Source: Spinacia oleracea (lineage: Eukaryota; Streptophyta; Magnoliopsida; Caryophyllales; Amaranthaceae). From it: a DNA stretch of 64,000 nucleotides. Of this stretch, positions 12,117-23,600 are shown in pieces. Position numbers and translations under genes: made by a program. Within the stretch, counting starts at the first letter, position 1, and each line of letters opens with the position of its first letter. The notes beneath the pieces are model-generated. The model saw only the letters and a program-made list of their open reading frames with translations, did no database searches and was not told the origin of the DNA. The stretch covers positions 8,357,143 to 8,421,142 of the forward strand of contig NC_079491.1 in NCBI RefSeq assembly GCF_020520425.1, read 5' to 3'.

Positions 12117-12693
12117 AACTTGTGTAAATTTGTTTTTGAATTGTTTGTAATTTACCGTAACAGAAATTCTTTCGATTGTACATCATAGCAAAACTATTCT
12201 TACTATAACCTAACTTATTTTTCTAAAATTATTTTCACTTATCTTGTCTATTACTTCTTCCATTCCGCAATTGATGAATCACTTCTCTTTTGGACACTAT
12301 TCATTAACTAGCTTTGACAATTATTCTTTCACATTATGTAAAAACAAACATAGTCAAGTGAGATCTTGTTAAATTCGTATCAATGTGAGGATTCAAAATA
12401 TCAATTTTTTATAATTTTTTCTTACACGCAATTAGAGATATTAATGTTCAAACAAGCATATTGGGATACGTAAAAAAAAAAAAAATGATACATCTATTGC
12501 GAAATAGAGTAGTATAAGTCAAAAAAGAAAACATGACCTTCTAATAAAAAGAACTATTCGAATAATTTTGAGGGGTAATGTCTTGAATGTTGTGGGCCTT
12601 GTGGCCTTATTACATCATGGGCTTGGGCTTATTTAGAGAATGTAGGAATTTTAAAGCCCAATTTTTGAACATATATAATTCTTCAACCAATCA
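12117..12693. other. AT-rich spacer upstream of the MULE
   Basis: No gene or bounded repeat was recognised. It includes short A-rich runs near 12470-12485. Confidence 0.5.
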
Positions 12694-12702
12694 AAAAAAC
12701 AT

Positions 12703-12961
12703 CGGGTTTTTCATGAGATACCCCCGAGGTTTAAGTTTATTCACCAGGTACCCTCGTTGTTTCAGTAATCCACCAGGTACCCCTCAGGTTTCATTTTCTC
12801 GCATGACTTAACCCTGCCGTTAAGTGGCCGTTAGAAACTTTTTTTCACCAGGTACCCTCGTAATTTATTTCACCAGGTACCCCTGAGGTTTCTTAGTTTT
12901 TCACCAGGTACCCTTATGTTTTATGGTAATTTCACCAGATACCCCTGCTCACCAACGGCTA
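12703..12961. repeat. MULE left terminal inverted repeat with internal tandem units
   Basis: It matches 14336-14595 in inverse orientation over its whole length. It is largely a degenerate array of CACCAGGTACCC units spaced about 25-35 bp apart, alternating with TTTAAGTTT-, GTTTCAGTAAT- and TAATTTATT-type spacers. It ends in GCTCACCAACGGCTA, which is also present as a local inverted repeat beside the right TIR (14315-14350). Confidence 0.9.
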
Positions 12962-12985
12962 CTTTTTAAAAAAAAAACTGGCTGG

Positions 12986-13871
12986 TATGGAACTGCATTC
13001 CATAAGTCCATAAGTTCTTCTGGGTTGCTGCAAATGCATACAACCCATATGTGTACAATAAGGCAATGGAGAAGATTGCCAAAATTGATCCAAAGGTTGT
13101 TGATTATCTGTCCCAAGTGCCAAAGCAGTGGTCAAGGCACAAGTTTGAACCACAAGTGGTTTGTGATCACAACACCACCAATTTTGTTGAATCTTTCAAC
13201 GCTTGTACCAAGCCTTTTAGAGACATGCCAGTGTACACTCTGATGGAAGGTAAATGTTCTATCTTTACTGCTTTTTACACTGTGGTTGCATATGTTTTAC
13301 ACCACCCCTGTCCTTTTTATTAATACATTTTCTGTTTTGCTGCTTTATTTTGTTTGTGCTTGGATGCTTGGATCTAATAGAGGCTGGGAGTTGGTGTATG
13401 AAGAAGATTGGGTCTAGATTTGGCAAGGCTATAGAAATGGGACCAAACCAATTGACTGAATATGCTGCTGGGGTATTAGAAGAGAGGAGTCAACAGTCTA
13501 GGTTTTGTTCTGTAACAGCTGATGTGGGAGGGGAATATGAAGTGAAAGAGGGGGCTGTCAAATACCCTATTAGGTTAGATGCAAGGACTTGTGGTTGTGG
13601 AGTATGGCAAATATCTGGCATACCTTGCAGACATGGCCTTAGGGTTATTTACCACCAAAGACTTGAAGCTACTGATTTTGTGTCTCACTACTTCAAAGGG
13701 CAAGCATACAAGTTAACTTACTCAGAGCACATGCACCCCATGCCTGACCCAACCCAATGGCCTTCTTTTGACCTTCCTATTATCCTCCCACCACCCATGA
13801 AGAGAGCATTAGGTAGACCCCCTAAACTGAGAAAAAGAGGTAAACATGATACTAGAATAAAAAAACATTAG
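12986..13871 (+). pseudogene. MULE transposase (MURA) C-terminal remnant with SWIM zinc finger
   Basis: Two exon-like blocks encode the C-terminal third of a MuDR-family transposase. The first (about 13012-13248) includes VVCDHNTTNFVESFNACTKP and DMPVYTLMEG and ends before GTAAATG. After an intron of about 130 bp, the second (about 13382-13871) encodes a segment with SWCMKKIGSRFGKAIEM, a SWIM-type zinc finger (C-x-C-x8-C-x-H, in CGCGVWQISGIPCRHGL) and a basic tail ending KKH and a TAG stop. The N-terminal region and most of the DDE catalytic domain are absent. A short duplication around 13005-13018 shifts the frame at the left edge. It cannot encode active transposase. Confidence 0.85.
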
Positions 13872-14206
13872 AATGCCATTTTTTATAGCTCCATGCATTA
13901 ATTTCTTTTGTTGCTTGAGTTTCTTCTTCATTTGGTGAATTTCTTCATTCAAGCTTCTATTTTCTTCAATTTCTCCTTCCTTTGTGCTACCTTTGTTGTT
14001 TCTCATTGGAAGTGGTTGCTCAATGCTTCCCCTGCACCACTTGAAGTTGTCACATAAGTCACACTTGTAATATAGTTTTGAGGATTTTTCATTGTTTTAG
14101 AACTTCTTATTGCAAATTTTTTCCCACATATGTTGCATGTTTTGTTTGGAACTACAACGTATGAGGATTCATACGTTGTAGAGGAAGATTGAGATTGAGA
14201 ATATGA
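13820..14206 (-). pseudogene. GRF-type zinc-finger, coiled-coil protein carried by the MULE
   Basis: On the minus strand, from an ATG near 14206, the sequence encodes a serine-rich leader (SSYSQSQSSST), then CNICGKKFAIRSSKTMKNP, and after a change of frame near 14075 continues YYKCDLCDNFKWCRG. It then has a charged coiled-coil-like stretch rich in K, E and Q before a stop near 13817. The order C-x2-C, S-x-T-x2-NP, then C-x2-C-x2-FKW is the pattern of GRF zinc fingers, which often occur in small plant MULE-associated proteins with a C-terminal coiled coil. The frame change suggests it is broken unless the reading there is wrong. It converges on the transposase remnant, and its promoter would lie in the right TIR. 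Confidence 0.65.
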
Positions 14207-14664
14207 GCTCATTTGAAAGTGAGTTGGGAAATAGGGAAAATATGAGTTGGTTAATGGGAAGAACAGAAAGTTGTAGTGAAGAGTTGCTAATGCTCCCCCT
14301 TTAAATAGAGAAGGCTCACCAACGGCTAGTTTTTTTAGCCGTTGGTGAGCAGGGGTATCTGGTGCAATTACCATAAAAACATAAGGGTACCTGGTGAAAA
14401 TCTATGAAACCTCAGGGGTACCTGGTGAAATAAATTACAAGGGTACCTGGTGAAAAAAAGTTTCTAACGGCCACTTAACGGCGAGGTTAAGTCATGCGAG
14501 AAAATGAAACCTGAGGGGTACCTGGTGGATTACTGAAACAACGAGGGTACCTGGTGAATAAACTTAAACCTCGGGGGTATCTCATAAAATATCCGAAAAA
14601 ACATTATACATTATCATTATCATTATCCCCCACAAAAAAGGAAAAAGAAAACGCGGGAAACAAA

Positions 14665-17600
14665 ATGTTGTGTTTGCGTAGTAAGCTCATTCTCTCCCCA
14701 TTTTCTTTCAGGACTTTCATCGAACACCTTCCATACAACAAACCTAAATCCTTAAATTTCACTCTAAACACCCGCAAATCTCTAAACACTGCTGCATCCG
14801 TCAAATCTTCTCACTTTGAAACCCTTAATCCTCATCAAAAACACCAAATTTCACTCTATGTTGATGCTCTTATTCAATGGAATCAGGTCCTTTACCTATC
14901 TCTTATAACAGTTCAATTTAATGCTGATTTTTTTTTTGTTGATTTTTTTTTTTGGAATTTCATTGATTGAATTTTGTTTTTGTTGAATTTAATTGATTGA
15001 ATTGTGTTTTTTGGGGGTTACAGAAGATGAATTTGACTGCTGTTACGGAGCGGAGTGAAGTGATGGAAAGACATATTGAAGATTCGCTTGCGATTCTCCC
15101 GCCTATAAACGAGTCTTACACTTCACATTGTGATTCTTCTTGTGAAAGTATTAAGCTTGTTGATGTTGGAACCGGTGCTGGGCTTCCGGGTTTGATATTA
15201 GCTATTGCTTGCCCAGGTATTAATTAATTTTGTTACTTGCATTCATACATTGTTGTGGAAATTGAGGGAATTTTTGAGTTTCTTTGTATAGAAAAATTAA
15301 TTCACACTGTCACATTTACAATTTTCTCATATAGAGTGTAATTGGTGTAGAGATAGCATCAAACGGAATGATGTAGTGACCATGATTATAAAATCGCGAT
15401 TCAAATCGTAAAATCTTACGATTCTACGATTTAAATATTGTCAACGATTCAATTTACGATTCTACACGATTCTACACTTTTTTCTTGACTAGCGAAAACC
15501 TCACAAGTTTGAATCACGTTGACAAAGTTATTAATAGATAAATATTGTTAATTATTGCTTATTTATCTATCTAAAAACTATATATTTCAATTATTATGTT
15601 TTTTTACCTATAATATAAACATTTTAAATGAATTTTGAGAATAAAATCTTGATTATGTTGTTCGTAGAATCGTAAGATTCTACGATTCGATTCTAAGTGT
15701 CCCTTCCGATTCAAAGTAGAATCACGATTTTGATAACATTGGTAGAGACTTTGGGTAATGGGTACCAACCCCGGAAAATTATCTAAGACGGACATTACTC
15801 GTATTTGTTTAAGGGGTTAGATTATAGCTTCATTGTTTTCAGAGTGTTGTTATCAATGTTATGGTTTATTTTTTGTGGTATCCATGTTGCATTTTTTGAA
15901 CATTATAAATTCATTTATTGATGATTTGGATTAAATTAGTAATAATAATATGAGGTGTTTCTTAATTTAGTAATAAAGTAATATTATTGTCAAAATCAAT
16001 CATACAACCAAGGTTCCAAGAGAGGGGACAAACCTTCTAGGAATGACCCCGTCGTAAGGACCTGCCAACAGAAAACAGTAGGCCTAAGCCTTACAACTTC
16101 CAATCTAACATTTTATCCTAAGGATACAAACGAAGCTCTGTCAACTCGGGAAACCTTTTTACATGAAATACAATTAGTTCTATGCTTCACTATGGCTCTG
16201 TATCTCCTTAACAGTAGGGATTTTACCATTCCATATAGCTTCATTTCAAATATTCCAAGCTGTGCACAAAGTTGCAGCCACAGATGCTATGGAAAATTTT
16301 CCCTAGAGTTGAGATCTCCTTGCTCTTCTACTAATCAAATCTCAAAATGAAATAGAAATCATTAATCATATCCCGGATTCCAAGCCATTGTTTGATCTTC
16401 TGAATGCACTGATTGTTGTATGGACATTCAAAGATAAGATGTTTATGAGATTCACCATCCTGATCACAAATGCCACAATTATCAGTTTTACTAATGTGCA
16501 ATTTAAACAATCGTTATAGTCTACTGAGGAGCTTTATAATTCTCCATATTTTGGAAAACAAATTATGGTCAAAGATTTGTAAGTTCGACCCTGAAAGTTA
16601 AAATTTTAGTGCGTGTTTTGTATGGATTTAAGAAAGAAATGGAATAGAGACAATGAGGAAGAATGTGAACTGCTACCATCATTGGTTGTTTGATACTCTA
16701 TAACATAATGAAAGGATTCACTCGTATGTATCAAATTGGGGATCAAGAAGGGTAACAATTTGTTACCACATGGTTTGGAATGGTAACAAATGGGTGGCTA
16801 TGGTTATGTTTAGGAAATAGATTGTGCTACCACAACTCTCATACCAAGCATTAGGTAATGGAAAGGGTTGAGCGATTCCATTTCCATCACTTGAATCACT
16901 ATACCAAACAAGCTCTTAAGGGGAGGAATGGAGGATTGATCTTTGAGATGTTTGAGGAATGCATGATTTTCTTTCTAGTTTCTACCCTCTAGTTCAGTTT
17001 CTCGCATAGTATTAGAGTTTCCTGCTGAAGTCCTACATATAATCAGGTGTTTTATTGCTGTAATTAGTTTTGGCTTTGTTTTTTAGGAGAATAGGAATCT
17101 GGTGCAAGAGTTCTGCATTGTATGTAATTAGGAAATTAACTGCATCATACTGAAGTTGAAATGACTATCATTATGGAAATCGATGCGGGGTTTTTCTTAG
17201 TCATTTTTATGTGTTATGTCTTCTTACATTATCATTTATTGGCATTATTAATGTATAGGTTGGAAGGTAACACTTCTAGAGTCTATGAACAAGCGTTGCT
17301 TATTCTTGGAGCATGCTATTGATGTAACCGGTGTGTCCAACGTGCAAGTTGTCCGTGACAGAGCTGAGGTATTTTTTTCGTAATTCTTAGCAAGCTTCAA
17401 ATTTTTTATTTATCATAAGGCCATGTTTGATCAATTGAGTTTCTTCTTAAATAGCACACTAATTCTCCATGGTTATAGGGCAGAATTTTGGACAAACATT
17501 AGAGTTCAGAGAGTCCTTTGATATAGCTGTTGCTAGGGCTGTTGCAGAACTGAGGGTTCTAGGTGAGACTCATTAATATATCTCTTCAGTACATTGTGAA

Positions 17601-20600
17601 GCTCCTCATGTCTTCTGACAAAATGCTTGTTTTATTCTTTTATTGGTCAGCTGAGTACTGTATCCCTTTGGTTCGCAAGGGTGGTCTCTTTGTAGCTGCT
17701 AAGGGTCACGATCCTCAGGTGAGCCGTTATTTCTTATTCTTGAATGGCCCTACTATTAACTTTTTTTGGGGGTTAATTTCTCCTTTTCATGGTATGGTTT
17801 TCATTCTGTGCAACTTTTGACTCAGGAAGTAGCTTATATTACCAATGTAGGGAAGTGAGTTGAGTATTTCTCTTTGTAAAAAGATTGCAGCATTTGATAT
17901 TTTTATGATGTATGATTAGCATGTTTGTGGTACTTAACAATTGAAAAATGAGGAACTCGTGAGTCATGACCGTAAGCTGGCAGCGTTAACAATTATTTCC
18001 TCCGTCCCTAAAAGATTGCTCCATATTCCTTTTTGGGATGTCCCTATTTGTTTGCCCCACACCTTATTTAGTAACTTTTCCCACTTGCTCCCTCTCTATA
18101 TCTCTCCTCAAGGGTCCACTTTACCAACCCATGTGCACATTTTATACCCAAATATTAATAAAGTGAAGTTTGCTTCACGAGGAAATTTTTTAGGGACGGA
18201 GGGAGTAACATAAGACGATGTACTTCCACTGCAGTAAAGTGTCTAACTCAGTTCTCAGGAGAATTACAGATGTTATGCAGACCGTAAGTTCAGATTGATG
18301 ATTGTCTTTACTGGATATGGATGAGATCTGACTATCTTAGAAAGCTGTGATGCATTATGCATAGGGGAATGAAGGGGGCACTTTTGATAATGCAAAATTA
18401 ATTAATTATTATTAGCTTGGAGAGGAAGGCATCTAGAGAGTTATATATACATGAGATCGTGAAAATGATGAGAGTTTTATTTAGTTATTTTTTTTTTTTC
18501 TCTTAAGGATAGTCCCCTATATGCTCTATTTGGTGATTTGATCGTATCGAATACAATCTACTATTATATGTCCTCAAATTCTCTTCTTCTCCCTCACTAA
18601 TAATTTTCTGATGATTTATTATATTATAAAAGCATCGAGGTTGTTATAGTTAATAGTGTTCACAAGAAATGGAGGCAGGGAAGCTTTGCTATATAGTAAG
18701 ATTCTGCCTGTTTAATCTTATGTAAATGGTGGTTCACAAGAAATGGAGTTCATGGTTTGAAATCCCTGTTACTTTTCCATATGCTATGATTTTGTTGAAA
18801 TTATCATGTTTCTGATGGAATTGTTTACTTTTGCAAGAACACTTAACTTAGAAACAAAAAGAAATATAGGGTAAAGCATACTAGTAAAAAAATGTTTGTT
18901 GAATGATTAATGAATATATGTAAATTTCCTGGCTTATGTGAGGTGCTCAAATATAACTTACACTCCTTTGAAAATGTTTCCGGTTTTATCTGGTGATTGT
19001 TAACACAAAGAATATTTAACAAGTATAGAGTTGGATGATGGAATTTCTCCATCTTTCTGGTGATCCAAGCTCAATTTATTCTCTATCTCCTGACCAAATA
19101 CATAAATAAAAATATATCTATGTTGAGTTGAGTGAGGAGAACATGCTTATGTACTCACTGTGATCTAAAACACAGAATATACAAACATCCAGTGATCCAG
19201 TACCCCAAAAAAGTTTTGTCGATTGAGCTTCTGTTCATCTGTTGTGAAAATGGGATCTACCCAATTTGCTAAGCGTTTTTATTTATTTGGTAAGATCCGA
19301 GCCTAATTGATTATGACCTAAGCTGATGAGTAAGATAAGATGAATGATAAAGGGAGGAAACCATATTTTGTGATGAACTGTACTGAACCAGCAGTCTGGC
19401 AGCAGTGTAGGTGTCACTGTGGCAGCTTCTGACTTGTAGTGTCTCCCGGTAAACTGATTAAACTTGCAATGAGATTCAGGGATGGAATGACAGTTTATTT
19501 TTTTCCATCTTCTTTGCTGGTGTTTAGGGTTCGATTATCATTCACCCCCTCTGTAAAGAACTGACTCGACTCAACCAAAAACACAATAATGAAGAAGAAG
19601 ATAAATTGGTTAAGGCCCAGCCAAAAGGTTACAAAAGGCAGTAGCTTTAGGCTACCAATCTCCAAAAGAGTGACTTTAGGTCACAAGTCTCACAATTCAC
19701 TACCTATTTCCTGTCCTTCTCTCTCTTCCTCTCTTTCTATTTATACTAATATTCTCTACTGACTGCTCTAATGTCCTTGTTGTTTGCTGTTGTGTTGCTA
19801 TTGTTGTTGGGCTGCTCTTCTTGGGCCTCATTAGCTGGGTTCATTACAATACCGGCCCCCTAAACTTCCACCTTGTCCTCAAGGTGGATAGTAGTCGGCA
19901 ATCGATTCTCGGCCTCGGCAACAATGATTAGTAAGTTTCGGCGCCATGGAAGGGATCTTCACCAACCGTTCACGAGATACTATGGAGTGGTGGGAAGAAT
20001 TGATGTTGTTCGAATAGGGAGGATAAGTGTACAGGTTGAAGCAAGTGTTGTTTGGATTGGTATTGTATGAAAGTAAACAGGAGGTATAAGTGGGATCAAG
20101 GGTAGACAAATGAGGTTCTAAAAAGTTGGTGGAGCTGCTGGCTTTAAAAGATTGGGCCTGAGAAATGGGATGAAAACCAGTAAATTCAGCATTGGGCTTT
20201 GAGTTTGTAGGCCTAAAATCAGTCAGGACCTCACTGAATAAAGAATAGTCCAAATTGACTCCTTCTCTTTCAATAGTTATATTCAGACTTGAAATATCAC
20301 ATGTTTCCAACCTAACTTCAGCCACTTCACCATTTACCATATTGCCCTTACTAGCATATTCCTTCTTCAAGCCAACATGTGACTCATTGAAGCTTCTCCA
20401 ATACCCCTCTTTTTTTGGAAACATCCCCTGCAAGTTCTTTCTGTGCTCCTGCTCCACCACCACCATTCTCACCGGAGAATCTGCCTAGCCCACCACCAGA
20501 ACCACTAACCCCTGATCCACTCTTCACAAATTCGCCCCTTTCCCTGTCCAAGCCACCATAAGGGGAAGCTCCATCACCAAAATTTCCTTCTCCAGCTAAG

Positions 20601-23600
20601 AATCCAGGGCCTTGACCTGAACCGTAACCTTTAGCACCACCTGCCTCAATTAATTCTCCAATGGCTTCTTCATTTTCGAAATTTTCAGAACCACCACTCG
20701 ATTTACCATATCCAAACACGCCTGGACCTCCACCCGATCCGCTTCCTCCGGCACCTCCTCTCGTAAAATATCGTCCACTGCGGTGGTTGTCGATATTTCT
20801 GCAATCAACACTGAAAACACAAAAGGCATCACCATTGATATCTGGTGACGTACCAGATCTACTTTTCTCAATCTCTATTCTTTGTGGGTTTAATGGTTCC
20901 TTCTGTTTTTCCATTAGGGCTTTCATATCTACTTGAAATCTTTCTTGGTCTCTCTTCAATACAGCCATTTGTGCGCTCTGCTCTTCCATGAACCTGTCAA
21001 TTCTGCCCTCCAAACGCATGGTGGCTGCCTCCACCGCCTTTTGGTTTTTCTGGGTCTCTTCGGCCCTTCTAACCACAAAGTGTTCTGCTAATATCTTCTG
21101 GAAGGTAGCCATCCCTTCTGCCAGAAGCTGTTGGATGCTGCTTTCAAACCCCTCCATGAGTTGCCTGACCTCGGCCGAGCCTGCTTCCATTCCATCCATT
21201 CTTTGCGAGTTGGACAACACCCTGACTGTTGTGCTTCCCTTCCCAGATTCGTCCGCTCTGATACCAAGTGTAAAGAACTGACTCGACTCAACCAAAAACA
21301 CAATAATGAAGAAGAAGATAAATTGGTTAAGGCCCAGCCAAAAGGTTACAAAAGGCAGTAGCTTTAGGCTACCAATCTCCAAAAGAGTGACTTCAGGTCA
21401 CAAGTCTCATAATTCACTACCTATTTCCTGTCCTTCTCTCTCTTCCTCTCTTTCTATTTATACTAACATTCTCTACTGACTGCTCTAATGTCCTTGTTGT
21501 TTGCTGTTGTGTTGCTATTGTTGTTGGGCTGCTCTTCTTGGGCCTCATTAGCTGGGTTCATTACACCCTCCCAACATATACAGCCGTGAGGTACAACATA
21601 ATTGTTGGCTGACCTCTAACCTAAAAAGGCGTTTCTCAACTTGCAACATTACAATTGTCGGAGCAACTCCTTATTGGATTTGTTTTCTTTTTCAAAAAAG
21701 AGCCTCAAGATTCTCATGCCATTTAATAGGGCACTCCTCTTTGCATTTCCAAATTTTCGTATAGTTTCTAGCACTGTGTAATATGGAGTACTAGGAAAAC
21801 AGGATTTAAGTACTATCCCATTACTTTCCTTCGGTTTCTGAGATGATTCTATTGGTCAATGTCCAGCTTCATTTAAGGGAAAAATATCTGAATGGTAAAG
21901 ATCTCGATGTTTATGGGTTAAGCTGTACCCATTTGGACAATCTGCTTGGCTACTCCTTTTCAGCTGGCCCTTGTATTATTCAGTAATGGCTTCATATATA
22001 AGCATGTAATTGACTAATAACAGCCGCTAATTGTGAATATAAATGTCCCGAGTTGCAAAGGCACACAAAAGGGCTCTTATTTTACAAGAAAGGATTATTG
22101 TATTAGCCTTTCTCTTGACCATCAATGAGAACAGAAACCCTAGATGGCTAGATCCTACAACGGATCTTATGCAACTGCCAATGCTGCAGTGCTATATCTC
22201 AATGCTTTTAGAGCTTGTTATGATACTTTAAAGTTTAAATTCTACCAATGTTGTGGGTGAAGCTACTTGATGTTTTAGCTCTAGTCAAACATTGGTTTAT
22301 GCGAAATATCGACTGCTTAGCTTATACTCCACTCCATAACTAAATCTTTTGTTAGCGACTTTCTGCCTGTGTAGCAAGATATCTTCTTAATGTCCTTACT
22401 TCCTACTCAACCATCTCCCCTGTCGTATTGCTTTTCTATTCCCTATTGCCATAAACATGAATAGCTTAATACATTTAATATCCTTTTGCAAGTATGATGA
22501 TGAACCACCAGATTCTAGGAGGATTTTTTTCATCTCCTATGTTGTTGTCTTCAGGTTTCGGCCATCTCAGCAGTGCTAAGATTGTTTCTCAACTTTACCT
22601 TCCTAGTTTGAATTTTAAAATATAAATTTCTAAGAACTATATTATTCAACTATAGTTTAATATATCTTGACTTTCGATATCAAATGTTTTTCCTTTCTGA
22701 AACCTTTGTCTTGCTTCCAAATTCCAACTTCCAAGTAGTAAGGAATTTAAATTTTTTGATAGTTGCGTATACCCAGTTACTCAACAGTTGGAAAGTGGTC
22801 TAAGTCTGACTTTTGATTACATTAAAAGTTTAAAAAGAGACGTTTATATTGGGACAAGAGAGTTTCACTGAATATATGTTGATGACAATTGTGAAGTTTA
22901 AGTTCAGGCTGCTTTCGTCCTCTCCCCTCCATCAAGAATAGGGACAATATATACATTAAGTCAGTGATATTCTATGCTGTTATATATTATTCAGCAATCT
23001 GATCCATATCTCCATGGTTTTGTCCTTTGTGTTTCGGGGGCAGTTGAGTCTGCAATTCTTTCAGCATGACAGTTGTATAAGTATGACATGCCAAAATTGT
23101 CCCTTTTCAATTGTCCTTTTGGCTCGTATTGTTTGCTTCAACAAATATACATTGATTAATACATGCTTGTTTTTTTTAATAATCTTAACTTTCAACTGAT
23201 AGTAACATTCGTTATTTTGAACAGGAGGAAATTAGAAATGCTGAAAGAGCAATGAATTTGCTGGGTGCCTCTCTTTTGCATCAGCATTTAGGTATGGTTT
23301 CGAGGAGCTAATCATGTCATTTTATGTGAAACTGTTGCTTATCATTATTTATTCTTAGTACAAAAGAGATTATCATTGATATAATCTTGTACAAAAAAGG
23401 TACTACTTATAATTAATTAGGCTTACACTTTAGTCTTTCATAGTTCTAGATCATCACCATTCACCACACTCTATTGCTGTCATTCAGATCTTAAGTATTT
23501 TGTTTGGTTTAGACAAACTTAAATAGGATAGATGCCTAGTCGAATAGAGACTGGTATAATAGTCCTGTTATATAAGTAGCAGTTTAACTCACTTGGTTTA

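Larger units (their letters stand above)
12703..14595. mobile_element. Mutator-like element (MULE) with 259-bp TIRs
   Basis: A complete 1893-bp element is bounded by the exact 9-bp target repeat AAAAAACAT (12694-12702 and 14596-14604). It starts CGGGTTTTTCATGAGATACC and ends with the near-complement. The inverted ends (12703-12961 and 14336-14595) are each about 259 bp and contain six or seven units with the core ACCAGGTACCC. Between them lie a transposase C-terminal remnant on the plus strand (12986-13871) and a GRF-type zinc-finger gene on the minus strand (13820-14206). Most of the transposase is missing, so the element should be non-autonomous. It lies about 70 bp upstream of the RSMG start codon. 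Confidence 0.95.

Noticed and set aside
17479-17483. TATAG at 17474-17478 as acceptor of RSMG exon 4
   Set aside because: Using it breaks the frame and gives an early stop; GGGCAG at 17478-17483 restores the family sequence.
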